Assembly (NCBI RefSeq): GCF_051401765.1
Contig: NW_027480565.1
Coordinates: 62,001 to 126,000 of the forward strand
DNA from: Calliopsis andreniformis
Lineage: Eukaryota > Arthropoda > Insecta > Hymenoptera > Andrenidae
DNA length: 64,000 nt
Direction: 5' to 3'
Below are positions 12,922 through 28,909 of this stretch, in pieces. Both the position numbers and the translations under genes were made by a program. The notes beneath the pieces are model-generated. The model was given only the letters and a program-made list of their open reading frames with translations. It was not told the DNA's origin and searched no databases. The first letter of the stretch is position 1; each line of letters begins with the position of its first letter.

Positions 12922-14172
12922 ATGTTGATCCTAATAATCATACTAACAACCATAATAATCATAGTGATCATCATAATAACTACAATAATCATAATAATCG
13001 TAATTGTAATGTTAATAAGCATAGCAATAATCACAATATTCAGAGTAACCATAATAATCTTAATGATGATCATAATATCCATGATAATTATACCAAGATC
13101 CGTAATAATCATAATAATCATAATAATAACCGTCATGGGTTCGGAAATAATCATAATATACATTATACTAGCCATAACAACCATAATAGTTATAATAGCC
13201 ATAATAATCATAATAGTCGTAATAATAACAGTTATGAACTAGGAAATAATCGTAATAATCATTATAATAGTCATAATAGCCATAAAAATCACAATAGCCA
13301 TAATAATCAGAATGGTGATCATAATAATCATACTAACAACCATAATGATCATAGTTATCATTATAATAAACAGAATAGTCATGGAAATAATCTTAATAAT
13401 CATTATGATTATCGTAATAACCATAATCGTCGTAATAACCATAATGATCTTAATGATGACCATAATATTAATCATAATTATACCAAGATCCATAATAATC
13501 ATAGTAACCGTAATAATAAACATAATAAGCTTTGAAATAATCATAATAACCTTAATACCAGCCATAATAACCATAATAATCATAATAACTAGAGTAATCA
13601 TAATAGTCATAATAATCGCAATAACCATAATGATCTTAATGATGATCATGATATTCATCATAATTATACCAGGATCCATAATAATCATAGTAACCGTAAT
13701 AATAAACATAATAAGCTTTGAAATAATCATAATAACCTTATTACTAGCCATAATAACCATAATAATCATAATAACTAGAGTAATCATAATAGTCATAATA
13801 ATCGCAATAACCATAATGATCTTAATGATGATCATGATATTCATCATAATTATACCAAGATCCATAATAAGCATAGTAACCATAATAATAGACATAATAA
13901 GCTTTGAAATAATCATAATAACCGTTATACTAGCCATAGTAACCATAATAATCATAATAACCATAATAGTCATAATAATTATAGTAATAACCATAATAAG
14001 CTTTGAAATAATCATAATAACCGTTATACTAGCCATAGTAACCATAATAATCATAATAACTATAATAATCATAATAGTGATAATAATAACCGTAATAAAC
14101 TTGGAAATAATAATATTTATCATTATAATAGCAATAATAACCATAAAAATCATAATAGACATAATAATCTGA
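12922..14172 (+). repeat. Block a
   Basis: Subtype a2, copy of 8135-9385. Confidence 0.92.
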
Positions 14173-15120
14173 ATGTTGATCCTAATTATCATACTTACAA
14201 CCATAATAATCATAGTGATCATCATAATAACTACAATAATCATAATAATCGTAATTGTAATGTTAATAAGCATAGCAATAATCACAATAATCATAGTAAC
14301 CATAATAATCTTAATGATGATCATAATATCCATGATAATTATACCAAGATCCGTAATAATCATAATAATCATAATAATAACCCTAATGTGTTCGGAAATA
14401 ATCATAATATACATTATACTTGCCATAACAACGATAATAGTCATAATAGCCATAATAATCATAATAGTCGTAATAATAACAATAATGAACGTGAAAATAA
14501 TGGTAATAATCATTATAATAGTCATAATAGCCATAAAAATCACAATAGCCATAATAATCAGAATGGTGATCATAATAATCATACTAGCAACCATAATGAT
14601 CATAGTAATCATCATAATAAACAGAATAGTCATGGAAATAATCTTAATAATCATTATTATTAACGTAATAACCATAATGATCTTAATGATGACCATAATA
14701 TTCATCATAATAATACCCAGACATATAATAATCAGAGTAATCATAATAATAGGCATAATAAGCTTTGAAATAATCATAATAACCTTAATACTATCCATAA
14801 TAACCTTAATAATCATAATAACTAGAGTAATCATAATAGTCATAATAATCGCAATAACCATAATGATCTTAATGATGATCATGATATTCATCATAATTAT
14901 ACCAAGTTCCATAATAAGCATAGTAACCATAATAATAAACATAATAAGCTTTGAAATAATCATAATAACCGTTATACTAGCCATAGTAACCATAATAATC
15001 ATAATAACTATAATAATCATAATAGTGATAATAATAACCGTAATAAACTTGGAAATAATCATATTTATCATTATAATAGCAATAATAACCATAAAAATCA
15101 TAATAGCCATAATAATCTGA
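14173..15120 (+). repeat. Block d
   Basis: Copy of 9386-10333 with private GAACGTGAAA near 14488. Confidence 0.92.
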
Positions 15121-16067
15121 ATGTTGATCCTAATCATCATACTAACAACCATAATAATCATAGTGATCATCATAATAACTACAATAATCATAATAATCGT
15201 AATTGTAATGTTAATAAGCATAGCAATAATCACAATAATCATAGTAACCATAATAATCTTAATGATGATCATAATATCCATGATAATTAGACCAAGATCC
15301 GTAATAATCATAATAATCTTAATAATAACCCTAATGTGCTCGGAAATAATCATAATATACATTATACTTGCCATAACAACCATAATAGTCATAATAACCA
15401 TAATAATCATAATAGTCGTAATAATAACAATAATGAACTTGGAAATAATGGTAATAATCATTATAATAGTCATAATAGCCATAAAAATCACAATAGCCAT
15501 AATAATCAGAATGGTGATCATAATAATCATACTAGCAATCATAATGATCATAGTAATCATCATAATAAACAGAATAGTCATGGAAATAATCTTAAGAATC
15601 ATTATTATTATCGTAATAACCATAATGATCTTAATGATGACCATAATATTCATCATAATTATACCTAGACATATAATAATCAGAGTAATCATAATAATAA
15701 GCATAATAAGCTTTGAAATAATCATAATAACCTTAATACTAGCCATAATAACCATAATAATCATAATAACTAGAGTAATCATAATAGTCATAATAATCGC
15801 AATAACCATAATGATCTTAATGATGATCATGATAATCATCATAATTATACCAAGATCCATAATAAGCATAGTAACCATAATAAAAACATAATAAGCTTTG
15901 AAATAATCATAATAACCGTTATACTAGCCATAGTAACCATAATAATCATAATAACTATAATAATCATAATAGTGATAATAATAACTGTAATAAACTTGGA
16001 AATAATCATATTTATCATTATAATAGCAATAATAACCATAAAAATCATAATAGCCATAATAATCTGA
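15121..16067 (+). repeat. Block e
   Basis: Copy of 10334-11280 with private ATTAGACCAAG near 15287; retains the 1-base loss at about 15881. Confidence 0.92.
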
Positions 16068-17708
16068 ATGTTGATCCTAATAATCATACTTACAACCATA
16101 ATAATCATAGTGATCATCATAATAACTACAATAATCATAATAAACGTAATTGTAATGTTAATAAGCATAGCAATAATCACAATAATCATAGTAACCATAA
16201 TAATCTTAATGATGATCATAATATTTATGATAATTATACCAAGATCCGTAATAATCATAATAATCATAATAGTAACCCTAATGTGTTCGGAAATAATCAT
16301 AATATACATTATACTTGCCATAACAACCATAATAGTCATAATAGCCATAATAATCATAATAGTCGTAATAATAACAATAATGAACTTGGAAATAATGGTA
16401 ATAATCATTATAATAGTCATAATAGCCATAAAAGTCACAATAGCCATAATAATCAGAATGGTGATCATAATAATCATACTAGCAACCATAATGATCATAG
16501 TAATCATCATAATAAACAGAATAGTCATGGAAATAATCTTAATAATCATTATTATTAACGTAATAACCATAATGATCTTAATGATGACCATAATATTCAT
16601 CATAATTATACCCAGACATATAATAATCAGAGTAATCATAATAATAGGCATAATAAGCTTTGAAATAATCATAATAACCGTTATACTAGCCATAGTAGCC
16701 ATAATAATCATAATAACCATACTCGTCATAATAATTATAATAATAACCATAATAAGCTTGGAAATAATCATAATAAGCATTATACTAGCCATAATAATCA
16801 TAATAATCATAATAACTATAATAATCATAATAGTCATAATAATAACCATAATAAACTTGGAAATAATCATATTTATCATTATAATAGCTATAATAACCAT
16901 AAAAATCATAATAGCCATAATAATCTCAATGTTGATCATAATCATCATACTAACCGCCATAATAGTCATAGTGATCATCATAATAACTACAATAATGATA
17001 ATAATCGTAATAGTAATGTTAATAAGCATAGCAATAATCACAATAATCATAGTATCCATAATAATCTTAATGATGATCATAATATCCATGATAATTATAC
17101 CAAGATCCGTAATAATCATAATAATCATAATAATAACCATAATAGGTTTGGAAATAATCATAATATACATTATACTACCCCTAACAACTATAATAGTCAT
17201 AATAGCCATAATAATCATAATAGTCGTAATAATAACAGTAATGAACTTGGAAATAATCGTAATAATCATTATAATAGACATAATAGCCATAAAAATCGCA
17301 ATAGCCATAATAATCTGAAAGGTGATCATAATAATCATACTAACAACCATAATGATCATAGTAATCATCATAATAAACAGAATAGTCATGGAAATAATCT
17401 TAATAATCATTATGATGATCGTAATAACCATAATCATCGTAATAACCATAATGATCTTAATGATGACTATAATATTCATCATAATTATACTAAGACAAAT
17501 AATAATCAGAGTAATCATAATAATAAACATAATAAGCTTTGAAATAATCACAATAACCGTTATACTAGCCATAGTAACCATAATAATCATAATAACTATA
17601 ATAATCATAATAGTCATAATAATAACCGTAATAAACTTGGAAATAATCATATTTATCAGTATAATTGTAATAATAACCATAAAAATCATAATAGCCATAA
17701 TAATCTGA
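16068..17708 (+). repeat. Block b
   Basis: Subtype b2 in its Y1, but Y3 belongs to the ATAGTATCC subfamily, unlike the equivalent block at 11281. Resembles 21467-23107. Confidence 0.92.
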
Positions 17709-18860
17709 ATGTTGATCCTAATAATCATACTAACAACCATAATAATCATAGTGATCATCATAATAACTACAATAATCATAATAATCGTAATTGTAATGTT
17801 AATAAGCATAGCCATAATCACAATATTCAGAGTAACCATAATAATCTTAATGATGATCATAATATCCATGATAATTATACCAAGATCCGTAATAATCATA
17901 ATAATCATAATAATAACCGTCATGGGTTCGGAAATAATCATAATATACATTATACTAGCCATAACAACCATAATAGTTATAATAGCCATAATAATCATAA
18001 TAGTCGTAATAATAACAGTTATGAACTAGGAAATAATCGTAATAATCATTATAATAGTCATAATAGCCATAAAAATCACAATAGCCATAATAATCAGAAT
18101 GGTGATCATAATAATCATACTAACAACCATAATGATCATAGTTATCATTATAATAAACAGAATAGTCATGGAAATAATCTTAATAATCATTATGATTATC
18201 GTAATAACCATAATCGTCGTAATAACCATAATGATCTTAATGATGACCATAATATTAATCATAATTATACCAAGATCCATAATAATCATAGTAACCGTAA
18301 TAATAAACATAATAAGCTTTGAAATAATCATAATAACCTTAATACTAGCCATAATAACCATAATAATCATAATAACTAGAGTAATCATAATAGTCATAAT
18401 AATCGCAATAACCATAATGATCTTAATGATGATCATGATATTCATCATAATTATACCAAGATCCATAATAATCAAAGTAACCGTAATAATAAACATAATA
18501 AGCTTTGAAATAATCATAATAACCTTATTACTAGCCATAATAACCATAATAATCATAATAACTAGAGTAATCATAATAGTCATAACAATCGCAATAACCA
18601 TAATGATCTTAATGATGATCATGATATTCATCATAATTATACCAAGATCCATAATAAGCATAGTAACCATAATAATAAACATAATAAGCTTTGAAATAAT
18701 CATAATAACCGTTATACTAGCCATAGTAACCATAATAATCATAATAACTATAATAATCATAATAGTGATAATAATAACTGTAATAAACTTGGAAATAATC
18801 ATATTTATCATTATAATAGCACTAATAACCATAAAAATCATAATAGCCATAATAATCTGA
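17709..18860 (+). repeat. Block a minus 99 (Y2+X762)
   Basis: Subtype a1. The 99-base sub-repeat with ACTAGCGATAG is absent, so the HindIII word at about 18687 is not followed by another 99 bases later. Confidence 0.92.
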
Positions 18861-20501
18861 ATGTTGATCCTAATAATCGTACTTACAACCATAATAATCA
18901 TAGTGATCATCATAATAACTACAATAATCATAATAATCGTAATTGTAATGTTAATAAGCATAGCAATAATCACAATAATCATAGTAACCATAATAATCTT
19001 AATGATGATCATAATATCCATGATAATTATACCAAGATCCGTAATAATCATAATAATCATAATAGTAACCCTAATGTGTTCGGAAATAATCATAATATAC
19101 ATTATACTTGCCATAACAAGCATAATAGTCATAATAGCCATAATAATCATAATAGTCGTAATAATAACAATAATGAACTTGGAAATAATGGTAATAATCA
19201 TTATAATAGTCATAATAGCCATAAAAGTCACAATAGCCATAATAATCAGAATGGTGATCATAATAATCATACTAGCAACCATAATGATCATAGTAATCAT
19301 CATAATAAACAGAATAGTCATGGAAATAATCTTAATAATCATTATTATTAACGTAATAACCATAATGATCTTAATGATGACCATAATATTCATCATAATT
19401 ATACCCAGACATATAATAATCAGAGTAATCATAATAATAGGCATAATAAGCTTTGAAATAATCATAATAACCGTTATACTAGCCATAGTAGCAATAATAA
19501 TCATAATAACCATACTCGTCATAATAATGATAATAATAACCATAATAAGCTTGGAAATAATCATAATAAGCATTATACTAGCCATAATAATCATAATAAT
19601 CATAATAACTATAATAATCATAATAGTCATAATAATAACCATAATAAACTTGGAAATAATCATATTTATCATTATAATAGCTATAATAACCATAAAAATC
19701 ATAATAGCCATAATAATCTCAATGTTGATCATAATCATCATACTAACCGCCATAATAGTCATAGTGATCATCATAATAACTACAATAATGATAATAATCG
19801 TAATAGTAATGTTAATAAGCATAGCAATAATCACAATAATCATAGTATCCATAATAATCTTAATGATGATCATAATATCCATGATAATTATACCAAGATC
19901 CGTAATAATCATAATAATCATAATAATAACCATAATAGGTTTGGAAATAATCATAATATACATTATACTACCCCTAACAACTATAATAGTCATAATAGCC
20001 ATAATAATCATAATAGTCGTAATAATAACAATAATGAACTTGGAAATAATCGTAATAATCATTATAATAGACATAATAGCCATAAAAATCGCAATAGCCA
20101 TAATAATCTGAAAGGTGATCATAATAATCATACTAACAACCATAATGATCATAGTAATCATCATAATAAACAGAATAGTCATGGAAATAATCTTAATAAT
20201 CATTATGATGATCGTAATAACCATAATCACCGTAATAACCATAATGATCTTAATGATGACTATAATATTCATCATAATTATACTAAGACAAATAATAATC
20301 AGAGTAATCATAATAATAAACATAATAAGCTTTGAAATAATCACAATAACCGTTATACTAGCCATAGTAACCATAATAATCATAATAACTATAATAATCA
20401 TAATAGTCATAATAATAACCGTAATAAACTTGGAAATAATCATATTTATCAGTATAATTGTAATAATAACCATAAAAATCATAATAGCCATAATAATCTG
20501 A
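18861..20501 (+). repeat. Block b
   Basis: Subtype b1. CATAGTAGCAATAATAATC near 19486 is shared with blocks at 49214, 52564 and 57945. Confidence 0.92.
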
Positions 20502-21466
20502 ATGTTGATCCTAATAATCATACTAACAACCATAATAATCATAGTGATCATCATAATAACTACAATAATCATAATAATCGTAATTGTAATGTTAATAAGC
20601 ATAGCAATAATCACAATATTCAGAGTAACCATAATAATCTTAATGATGATCATAATATCCATGATAATTATACCAAGATCCGTAATAATCATAATAATCA
20701 TAATAATAACCGTCATGGGTTCGGAAATAATCATAATATACATTATACTAGCCATAACAACCATAATAGTTATAATAGCCATAATAATCATAATAGTCGT
20801 AATAATAACAGTTATGAACTAGGAAATAATCGTAATAATCATTATAATAGTCATAATAGCCATAAAAATCACAATAGCCATAATAATCAGAATGGTGATC
20901 ATAATAATCATACTAACAACCATAATGATCATAGTTATCATTATAATAAACAGAATAGTCATGGAAATAATCTTAATAATCATTATGATTATCGTAATAA
21001 CCATAATCATCGTAATAACCATAATGATCTTAATGATGACCATAATATTAATCATAATTATACCAAGATCCATAATAATCATAGTAACCGTAATAATAAA
21101 CATAATAAGCTTTGAAATAATCATAATAACCTTAATACTAGCCATAATAACCATAATAATCATAATAACTAGAGTAATCATAATAGTCATAATAATCGCA
21201 ATAACCATAATGATCTTAATGATGATCATGATAATCATCATAATTATACCAAGATCCATAATAAGCATAGTAACCATAATAAAAACATAATAAGCTTTGA
21301 AATAATCATAATAACCGTTCTACTAGCCATAGTAACCATAATAATCATAATAACTATAATAATCATAATAGTGATAATAATAACTGTAATAAACTTGGAA
21401 ATAATCATATTTATCATTATAATAGCAATAATAACCATAAAAATCATAATAGCCATAATAATCTGA
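20502..21466 (+). repeat. Block c
   Basis: Same type as 5529-6493, with the 1-base loss at about 21281. Private CCGTTCTACTAGCC near 21315. Confidence 0.92.
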
Positions 21467-23107
21467 ATGTTGATCCTAATAATCATACTTACAACCATAA
21501 TAATCATAGTGATCATCATAATAACTACAATAATCATAATAAACGTAATTGTAATGTTAATAAGCATAGCAATAATCACAATAATCATAGTAACCATAAT
21601 AATCTTAATGATGATCATAATATTTATGATAATTATACCAAGATCCGTAATAATCATAATAATCATAATAGTAACCCTAATGTGTTCGGAAATAATCATA
21701 ATATACATTATACTTGCCATAACAACCATAATAGTCATAATAGCCATAATAATCATAATAGTCGTAATAATAACAATAATGAACTTGGAAATAATGGTAA
21801 TAATCATTATAATAGTCATAATAGCCATAAAAGTCACAATAGCCATAATAATCAGAATGGTGATCATAATAATCATACTAGCAACCATAATGATCATAGT
21901 AATCATCATAATAAACAGAATAGTCATGGAAATAATCTTAATAATCATTATTATTAACGTAATAACCATAATGATCTTAATGATGACCATAATATTCATC
22001 ATAATTATACCCAGACATATAATAATCAGAGTAATCATAATAATAGGCATAATAAGCTTTGAAATAATCATAATAACCGTTATACTAGCCATAGTAGCCA
22101 TAATAATCATAATAACCATACTCGTCATAATAATTATAATAATAACCATAATAAGCTTGGAAATAATCATAATAAGCATTATACTAGCCATAATAATCAT
22201 AATAATCATAATAACTATAATAATCATAATAGTCATAATAATAACCATAATAAACTTGGAAATAATCATATTTATCATTATAATAGCTATAATAACCATA
22301 AAAATCATAATAGCCATAATAATCTCAATGTTGATCATAATCATCATACTAACCGCCATAATAGTCATAGTGATCATCATAATAACTACAATAATGATAA
22401 TAATCGTAATAGTAATGTTAATAAGCATAGCAATAATCACAATAATCATAGTATCCATAATAATCTTAATGATGATCATAATATCCATGATAATTATACC
22501 AAGATCCGTAATAATCATAATAATCATAATAATAACCATAATAGGTTTGGAAATAATCATAATATACATTATACTACCCCTAACAACTATAATAGTCATA
22601 ATAGCCATAATAATCATAATAGTCGTAATAATAACAGTAATGAACTTGGAAATAATCGTAATAATCATTATAATAGACATAATAGCCATAAAAATCGCAA
22701 TAGCCATAATAATCTGAAAGGTGATCATAATAATCATACTAACAACCATAATGATCATAGTAATCATCATAATAAACAGAATAGTCATGGAAATAATCTT
22801 AATAATCATTATGATGATCGTAATAACCATAATCATCGTAATAACCATAATGATCTTAATGATGACTATAATATTCATCATAATTATACTAAGACAAATA
22901 ATAATCAGAGTAATCATAATAATAAACATAATAAGCTTTGAAATAATCACAATAACCGTTATACTAGCCATAGTAACCATAATAATCATAATAACTATAA
23001 TAATCATAATAGTCATAATAATAACCGTAATAAACTTGGAAATAATCATATTTATCAGTATAATTGTAATAATAACCATAAAAATCATAATAGCCATAAT
23101 AATCTGA
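21467..23107 (+). repeat. Block b
   Basis: Subtype b2 with ATAGTATCC Y3 and AACAGTAATGAAC, as in 16068-17708. Confidence 0.92.
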
Positions 23108-24766
23108 ATGTTGATCCTAATAATCATACTAACAACCATAATAATCATAGTGATCATCATAATAACTACAATAATCATAATAATCGTAATTGTAATGTTA
23201 ATAAGCATAGCCATAATCACAATATTCAGAGTAACCATAATAATCTTAATGATGATCATAATATCCATGATAATTATACCAAGATCCGTAATAATCATAA
23301 TAATCATAATAATAACCGTCATGGGTTCGGAAATAATCATAATATACATTATACTAGCCATAACAACCATAATAGTTATAATAGCCATAATAATCATAAT
23401 AGTCGTAATAATAACAGTTATGAACTAGGAAATAATCGTAATAATCATTATAATAGTCATAATAGCCATAAAAATCACAATAGCCATAATAATCAGAATG
23501 GTGATCATAATAATCATACTAACAACCATAATGATCATAGTTATCATTATAATAAACAGAATAGTCATGGAAATAATCTTAATAATCATTATGATTATCG
23601 TAATAACCATAATCGTCGTAATAACCATAATGATCTTAATGATGACCATAATATTCATCATAATTATACCCAGACATATAATAATCAGAGTAATCATAAT
23701 AATAGGCATAATAAGCTTTGAAATAATCATAATAACCGTTATACTAGCCATAGTAGCCATAATAATCATAATAACCATACTCGTCATAATAATTATAATA
23801 ATAACCATAATAAGCTTGGAAATAATCATAATAAGCATTATACTAGCCATAATAATCATAATAATCATAATAACTATAATAATCATAATAGTCATAATAA
23901 TAACCATAATAAACTTGGAAATAATCATATTTATCATTATAATAGCTATAATAACCATAAAAATCATAATAGCCATAATAATCTCAATGTTGATCATAAT
24001 CATCATACTAACCGCCATAATAGTCATAGTGATCATCATAATAACTACAATAATGATAATAATCGTAATAGTAATGTTAATAAGCATAGCAATAATCACA
24101 ATAATCATAGTATCCATAATAATCTTAATGATGATCATAATATCCATGATAATTATACCAAGATCCGTAATAATCATAATAATCATAATAATAACCATAA
24201 TAGGTTTGGAAATAATCATAATATACATTATACTACCCCTAACAACTATAATAGTCATAATAGCCATAATAATCATAATAGTCGTAATAATAACAGTAAT
24301 GAACTTGGAAATAATCGTAATAATCATTATAATAGACATAATAGCCATAAAAATCGCAATAGCCATAATAATCTGAAAGGTGATCATAATAATCATACTA
24401 ACAACCATAATGATCATAGTAATCATCATAATAAACAGAATAGTCATGGAAATAATCTTAATAATCATTATGATGATCGTAATAACCATAATCATCGTAA
24501 TAACCATAATGATCTTAATGATGACTATAATATTCATCATAATTATACTAAGACAAATAATAATCAGAGTAATCATAATAATAAACATAATAAGCTTTGA
24601 AATAATCACAATAACCGTTATACTAGCCATAGTAACCATAATAATCATAATAACTATAATAATCATAATAGTCATAATAATAACCGTAATAAACTTGGAA
24701 ATAATCATATTTATCAGTATAATTGTAATAATAACCATAAAAATCATAATAGCCATAATAATCTGA
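23108..24766 (+). repeat. Recombinant block (Y2+X489+Y3+X390)
   Basis: X starts like the X861 of a blocks (ATCGTCGTAATAACC) and from ATATTCATCATAATTATACC on reads as X471 of b blocks. The result is a fused a/b that is 1233 bases shorter than a normal 2892 unit. The switch lies in the shared stretch around 23610-23655. Confidence 0.88.
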
Positions 24767-26017
24767 ATGTTGATCCTAATAATCATACTAACAACCATAA
24801 TAATCATAGTGATCATCATAATAACTACAATAATCATAATAATCGTAATTGTAATGTTAATAAGCATAGCCATAATCACAATATTCAGAGTAACCATAAT
24901 AATCTTAATGATGATCATAATATCCATGATAATTATACCAAGATCCGTAATAATCATAATAATCATAATAATAACCGTCATGGGTTCGGAAATAATCATA
25001 ATATACATTATACTAGCCATAACAACCATAATAGTTATAATAGCCATAATAATCATAATAGTCGTAATAATAACAGTTATGAACTAGGAAATAATCGTAA
25101 TAATCATTATAATAGTCATAATAGCCATAAAAATCACAATAGCCATAATAATCAGAATGGTGATCATAATAATCATACTAACAACCATAATGATCATAGT
25201 TATCATTATAATAAACAGAATAGTCATGGAAATAATCTTAATAATCATTATGATTATCGTAATAACCATAATCGTCGTAATAACCATAATGATCTTAATG
25301 ATGACCATAATATTAATCATAATTATACCAAGATCCATAATAATCATAGTAACCGTAATAATAAACATAATAAGCTTTGAAATAATCATAATAACCTTAA
25401 TACTAGCCATAATAACCATAATAATCATAATAACTAGAGTAATCATAATAGTCATAATAATCGCAATAACCATAATGATCTTAATGATGATCATGATATT
25501 CATCATAATTATACCAAGATCCATAATAATCAAAGTAACCGTAATAATAAACATAATAAGCTTTGAAATAATCATAATAACCTTATTACTAGCCATAATA
25601 ACCATAATAATCATAATAACTAGAGTAATCATAATAGTCATAACAATCGCAATAACCATAATGATCTTAATGATGATCATGATATTCATCATAATTATAC
25701 CAAGATCCATAATAAGCATAGTAACCATAATAATAAACATAATAAGCTTTGAAATAATCATAATAACCGTTATACTAGCGATAGTAACCATAATAATCAT
25801 AATAACCATAATAGTCATAATAATTATAGTAATAACCATAATAAGCTTTGAAATAATCATAATAACCGTTATACTAGCCATAGTAACCATAATAATCATA
25901 ATAACTATAATAATCATAATAGTGATAATAATAACTGTAATAAACTTGGAAATAATCATATTTATCATTATAATAGCACTAATAACCATAAAAATCATAA
26001 TAGCCATAATAATCTGA
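24767..26017 (+). repeat. Block a
   Basis: Subtype a1; Y2 with AGCATAGCCATAATC. Confidence 0.93.
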
Positions 26018-27658
26018 ATGTTGATCCTAATAATCGTACTTACAACCATAATAATCATAGTGATCATCATAATAACTACAATAATCATAATAATCGTAAT
26101 TGTAATGTTAATAAGCATAGCAATAATCACAATAATCATAGTAACCATAATAATCTTAATGATGATCATAATATCCATGATAATTATACCAAGATCCGTA
26201 ATAATCATAATAATCATAATAGTAACCCTAATGTGTTCGGAAATAATCATAATATACATTATACTTGCCATAACAAGCATAATAGTCATAATAGCCATAA
26301 TAATCATAATAGTCGTAATAATAACAATAATGAACTTGGAAATAATGGTAATAATCATTATAATAGTCATAATAGCCATAAAAGTCACAATAGCCATAAT
26401 AATCAGAATGGTGATCATAATAATCATACTAGCAACCATAATGATCATAGTAATCATCATAATAAACAGAATAGTCATGGAAATAATCTTAATAATCATT
26501 ATTATTAACGTAATAACCATAATGATCTTAATGATGACCATAATATTCATCATAATTATACCCAGACATATAATAATCAGAGTAATCATAATAATAGGCA
26601 TAATAAGCTTTGAAATAATCATAATAACCGTTATACTAGCCATAGTAGCCATAATAATCATAATAACCATACTCGTCATAATAATGATAATAATAACCAT
26701 AATAAGCTTGGAAATAATCATAATAAGCATTATACTAGCCATAATAATCATAATAATCATAATAACTATAATAATCATAATAGTCATAATAATAACCATA
26801 ATAAACTTGGAAATAATCATATTTATCATTATAATAGCTATAATAACCATAAAAATCATAATAGCCATAATAATCTCAATGTTGATCATAATCATCATAC
26901 TAACCGCCATAATAGTCATAGTGATCATCATAATAACTACAATAATGATAATAATCGTAATAGTAATGTTAATAAGCATAGCAATAATCACAATAATCAT
27001 AGTATCCATAATAATCTTAATGATGATCATAATATCCATGATAATTATACCAAGATCCGTAATAATCATAATAATCATAATAATAACCATAATAGGTTTG
27101 GAAATAATCATAATATACATTATACTACCCCTAACAACTATAATAGTCATAATAGCCATAATAATCATAATAGTCGTAATAATAACAATAATGAACTTGG
27201 AAATAATCGTAATAATCATTATAATAGACATAATAGCCATAAAAATCGCAATAGCCATAATAATCTGAAAGGTGATCATAATAATCATACTAACAACCAT
27301 AATGATCATAGTAATCATCATAATAAACAGAATAGTCATGGAAATAATCTTAATAATCATTATGATGATCGTAATAACCATAATCACCGTAATAACCATA
27401 ATGATCTTAATGATGACTATAATATTCATCATAATTATACTAAGACAAATAATAATCAGAGTAATCATAATAATAAACATAATAAGCTTTGAAATAATCA
27501 CAATAACCGTTATACTAGCCATAGTAACCATAATAATCATAATAACTATAATAATCATAATAGTCATAATAATAACCGTAATAAACTTGGAAATAATCAT
27601 ATTTATCAGTATAATTGTAATAATAACCATAAAAATCATAATAGCCATAATAATCTGA
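26018..27658 (+). repeat. Block b
   Basis: Subtype b1 (AATCGTACTTAC, AACAAGCAT), Y3 ATAGTATCC. Confidence 0.93.
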
Positions 27659-28909
27659 ATGTTGATCCTAATAATCATACTAACAACCATAATAATCATA
27701 GTGATCATCATAATAACTACAATAATCATAATAATCGTAATTGTAATGTTAATAAGCATAGCAATAATCACAATATTCAGAGTAACCATAATAATCTTAA
27801 TGATGATCATAATATCCATGATAATTATACCAAGATCCGTAATAATCATAATAATCATAATAATAACCGTCATGGGTTCGGAAATAATCATAATATACAT
27901 TATACTAGCCATAACAACCATAATAGTTATAATAGCCATAATAATCATAATAGTCGTAATAATAACAGTTATGAACTAGGAAATAATCGTAATAATCATT
28001 ATAATAGTCATAATAGCCATAAAAATCACAATAGCCATAATAATCAGAATGGTGATCATAATAATCATACTAACAACCATAATGATCATAGTTATCATTA
28101 TAATAAACAGAATAGTCATGGAAATAATCTTAATAATCATTATGATTATCGTAATAACCATAATCGTCGTAATAACCATAATGATCTTAATGATGACCAT
28201 AATATTAATCATAATTATACCAAGATCCATAATAATCATAGTAACCGTAATAATAAACATAATAAGCTTTGAAATAATCATAATAACCTTAATACTAGCC
28301 ATAATAACCATAATAATCATAATAACTAGAGTAATCATAATAGTCATAATAATCGCAATAACCATAATGATCTTAATGATGATCATGATATTCATCATAA
28401 TTATACCAAGATCCATAATAATCAAAGTAACCGTAATAATAAACATAATAAGCTTTGAAATAATCATAATAACCTTATTACTAGCCATAATAACCATAAT
28501 AATCATAATAACTAGAGTAATCATAATAGTCATAACAATCGCAATAACCATAATGATCTTAATGATGATCATGATATTCATCATAATTATACCAAGATCC
28601 ATAATAAGCATAGTAACCATAATAATAAACATAATAAGCTTTGAAATAATCATAATAACCGTTATACTAGCGATAGTAACCATAATAATCATAATAACCA
28701 TAATAGTCATAATAATTATAGTAATAACCATAATAAGCTTTGAAATAATCATAATAACCGTTATACTAGCCATAGTAACCATAATAATCATAATAACTAT
28801 AATAATCATAATAGTGATAATAATAACTGTAATAAACTTGGAAATAATCATATTTATCATTATAATAGCACTAATAACCATAAAAATCATAATAGCCATA
28901 ATAATCTGA
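27659..28909 (+). repeat. Block a
   Basis: Subtype a1; Y2 with AGCATAGCAATAATC, unlike the copies 2892 bases on either side. Confidence 0.93.

Larger units (their letters stand above)
12922..17708 (+). repeat. 4787-base HOR, copy 2 (a-d-e-b)
   Basis: Tandem copy of 8135-12921. Substitutions private to this copy include GAACGTGAAA near 14488 and AATTAGACCAAG near 15286. Its final b block has ATAGTATCC and ATAGGTTTGG where copy 1 has ATAGAAACC and ATAGTTTTGG, so the b part has exchanged with a different subfamily. Confidence 0.93.
17709..23107 (+). repeat. 5399-base HOR (a-b-c-b, minus 99)
   Basis: Same order as 2637-8134, with its b at 18861 sharing AATCGTACTTAC and AACAAGCAT with the b at 3888. 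The a block lacks the 99-base sub-repeat, which accounts for the whole length difference. Confidence 0.9.

Noticed and set aside
8135..17708. The tandem 4787-base pair as an assembly duplication
   Set aside because: The copies differ by several private substitutions and carry different Y3 subfamilies, so they are distinct copies; assembly errors elsewhere in the array still cannot be excluded without reads.
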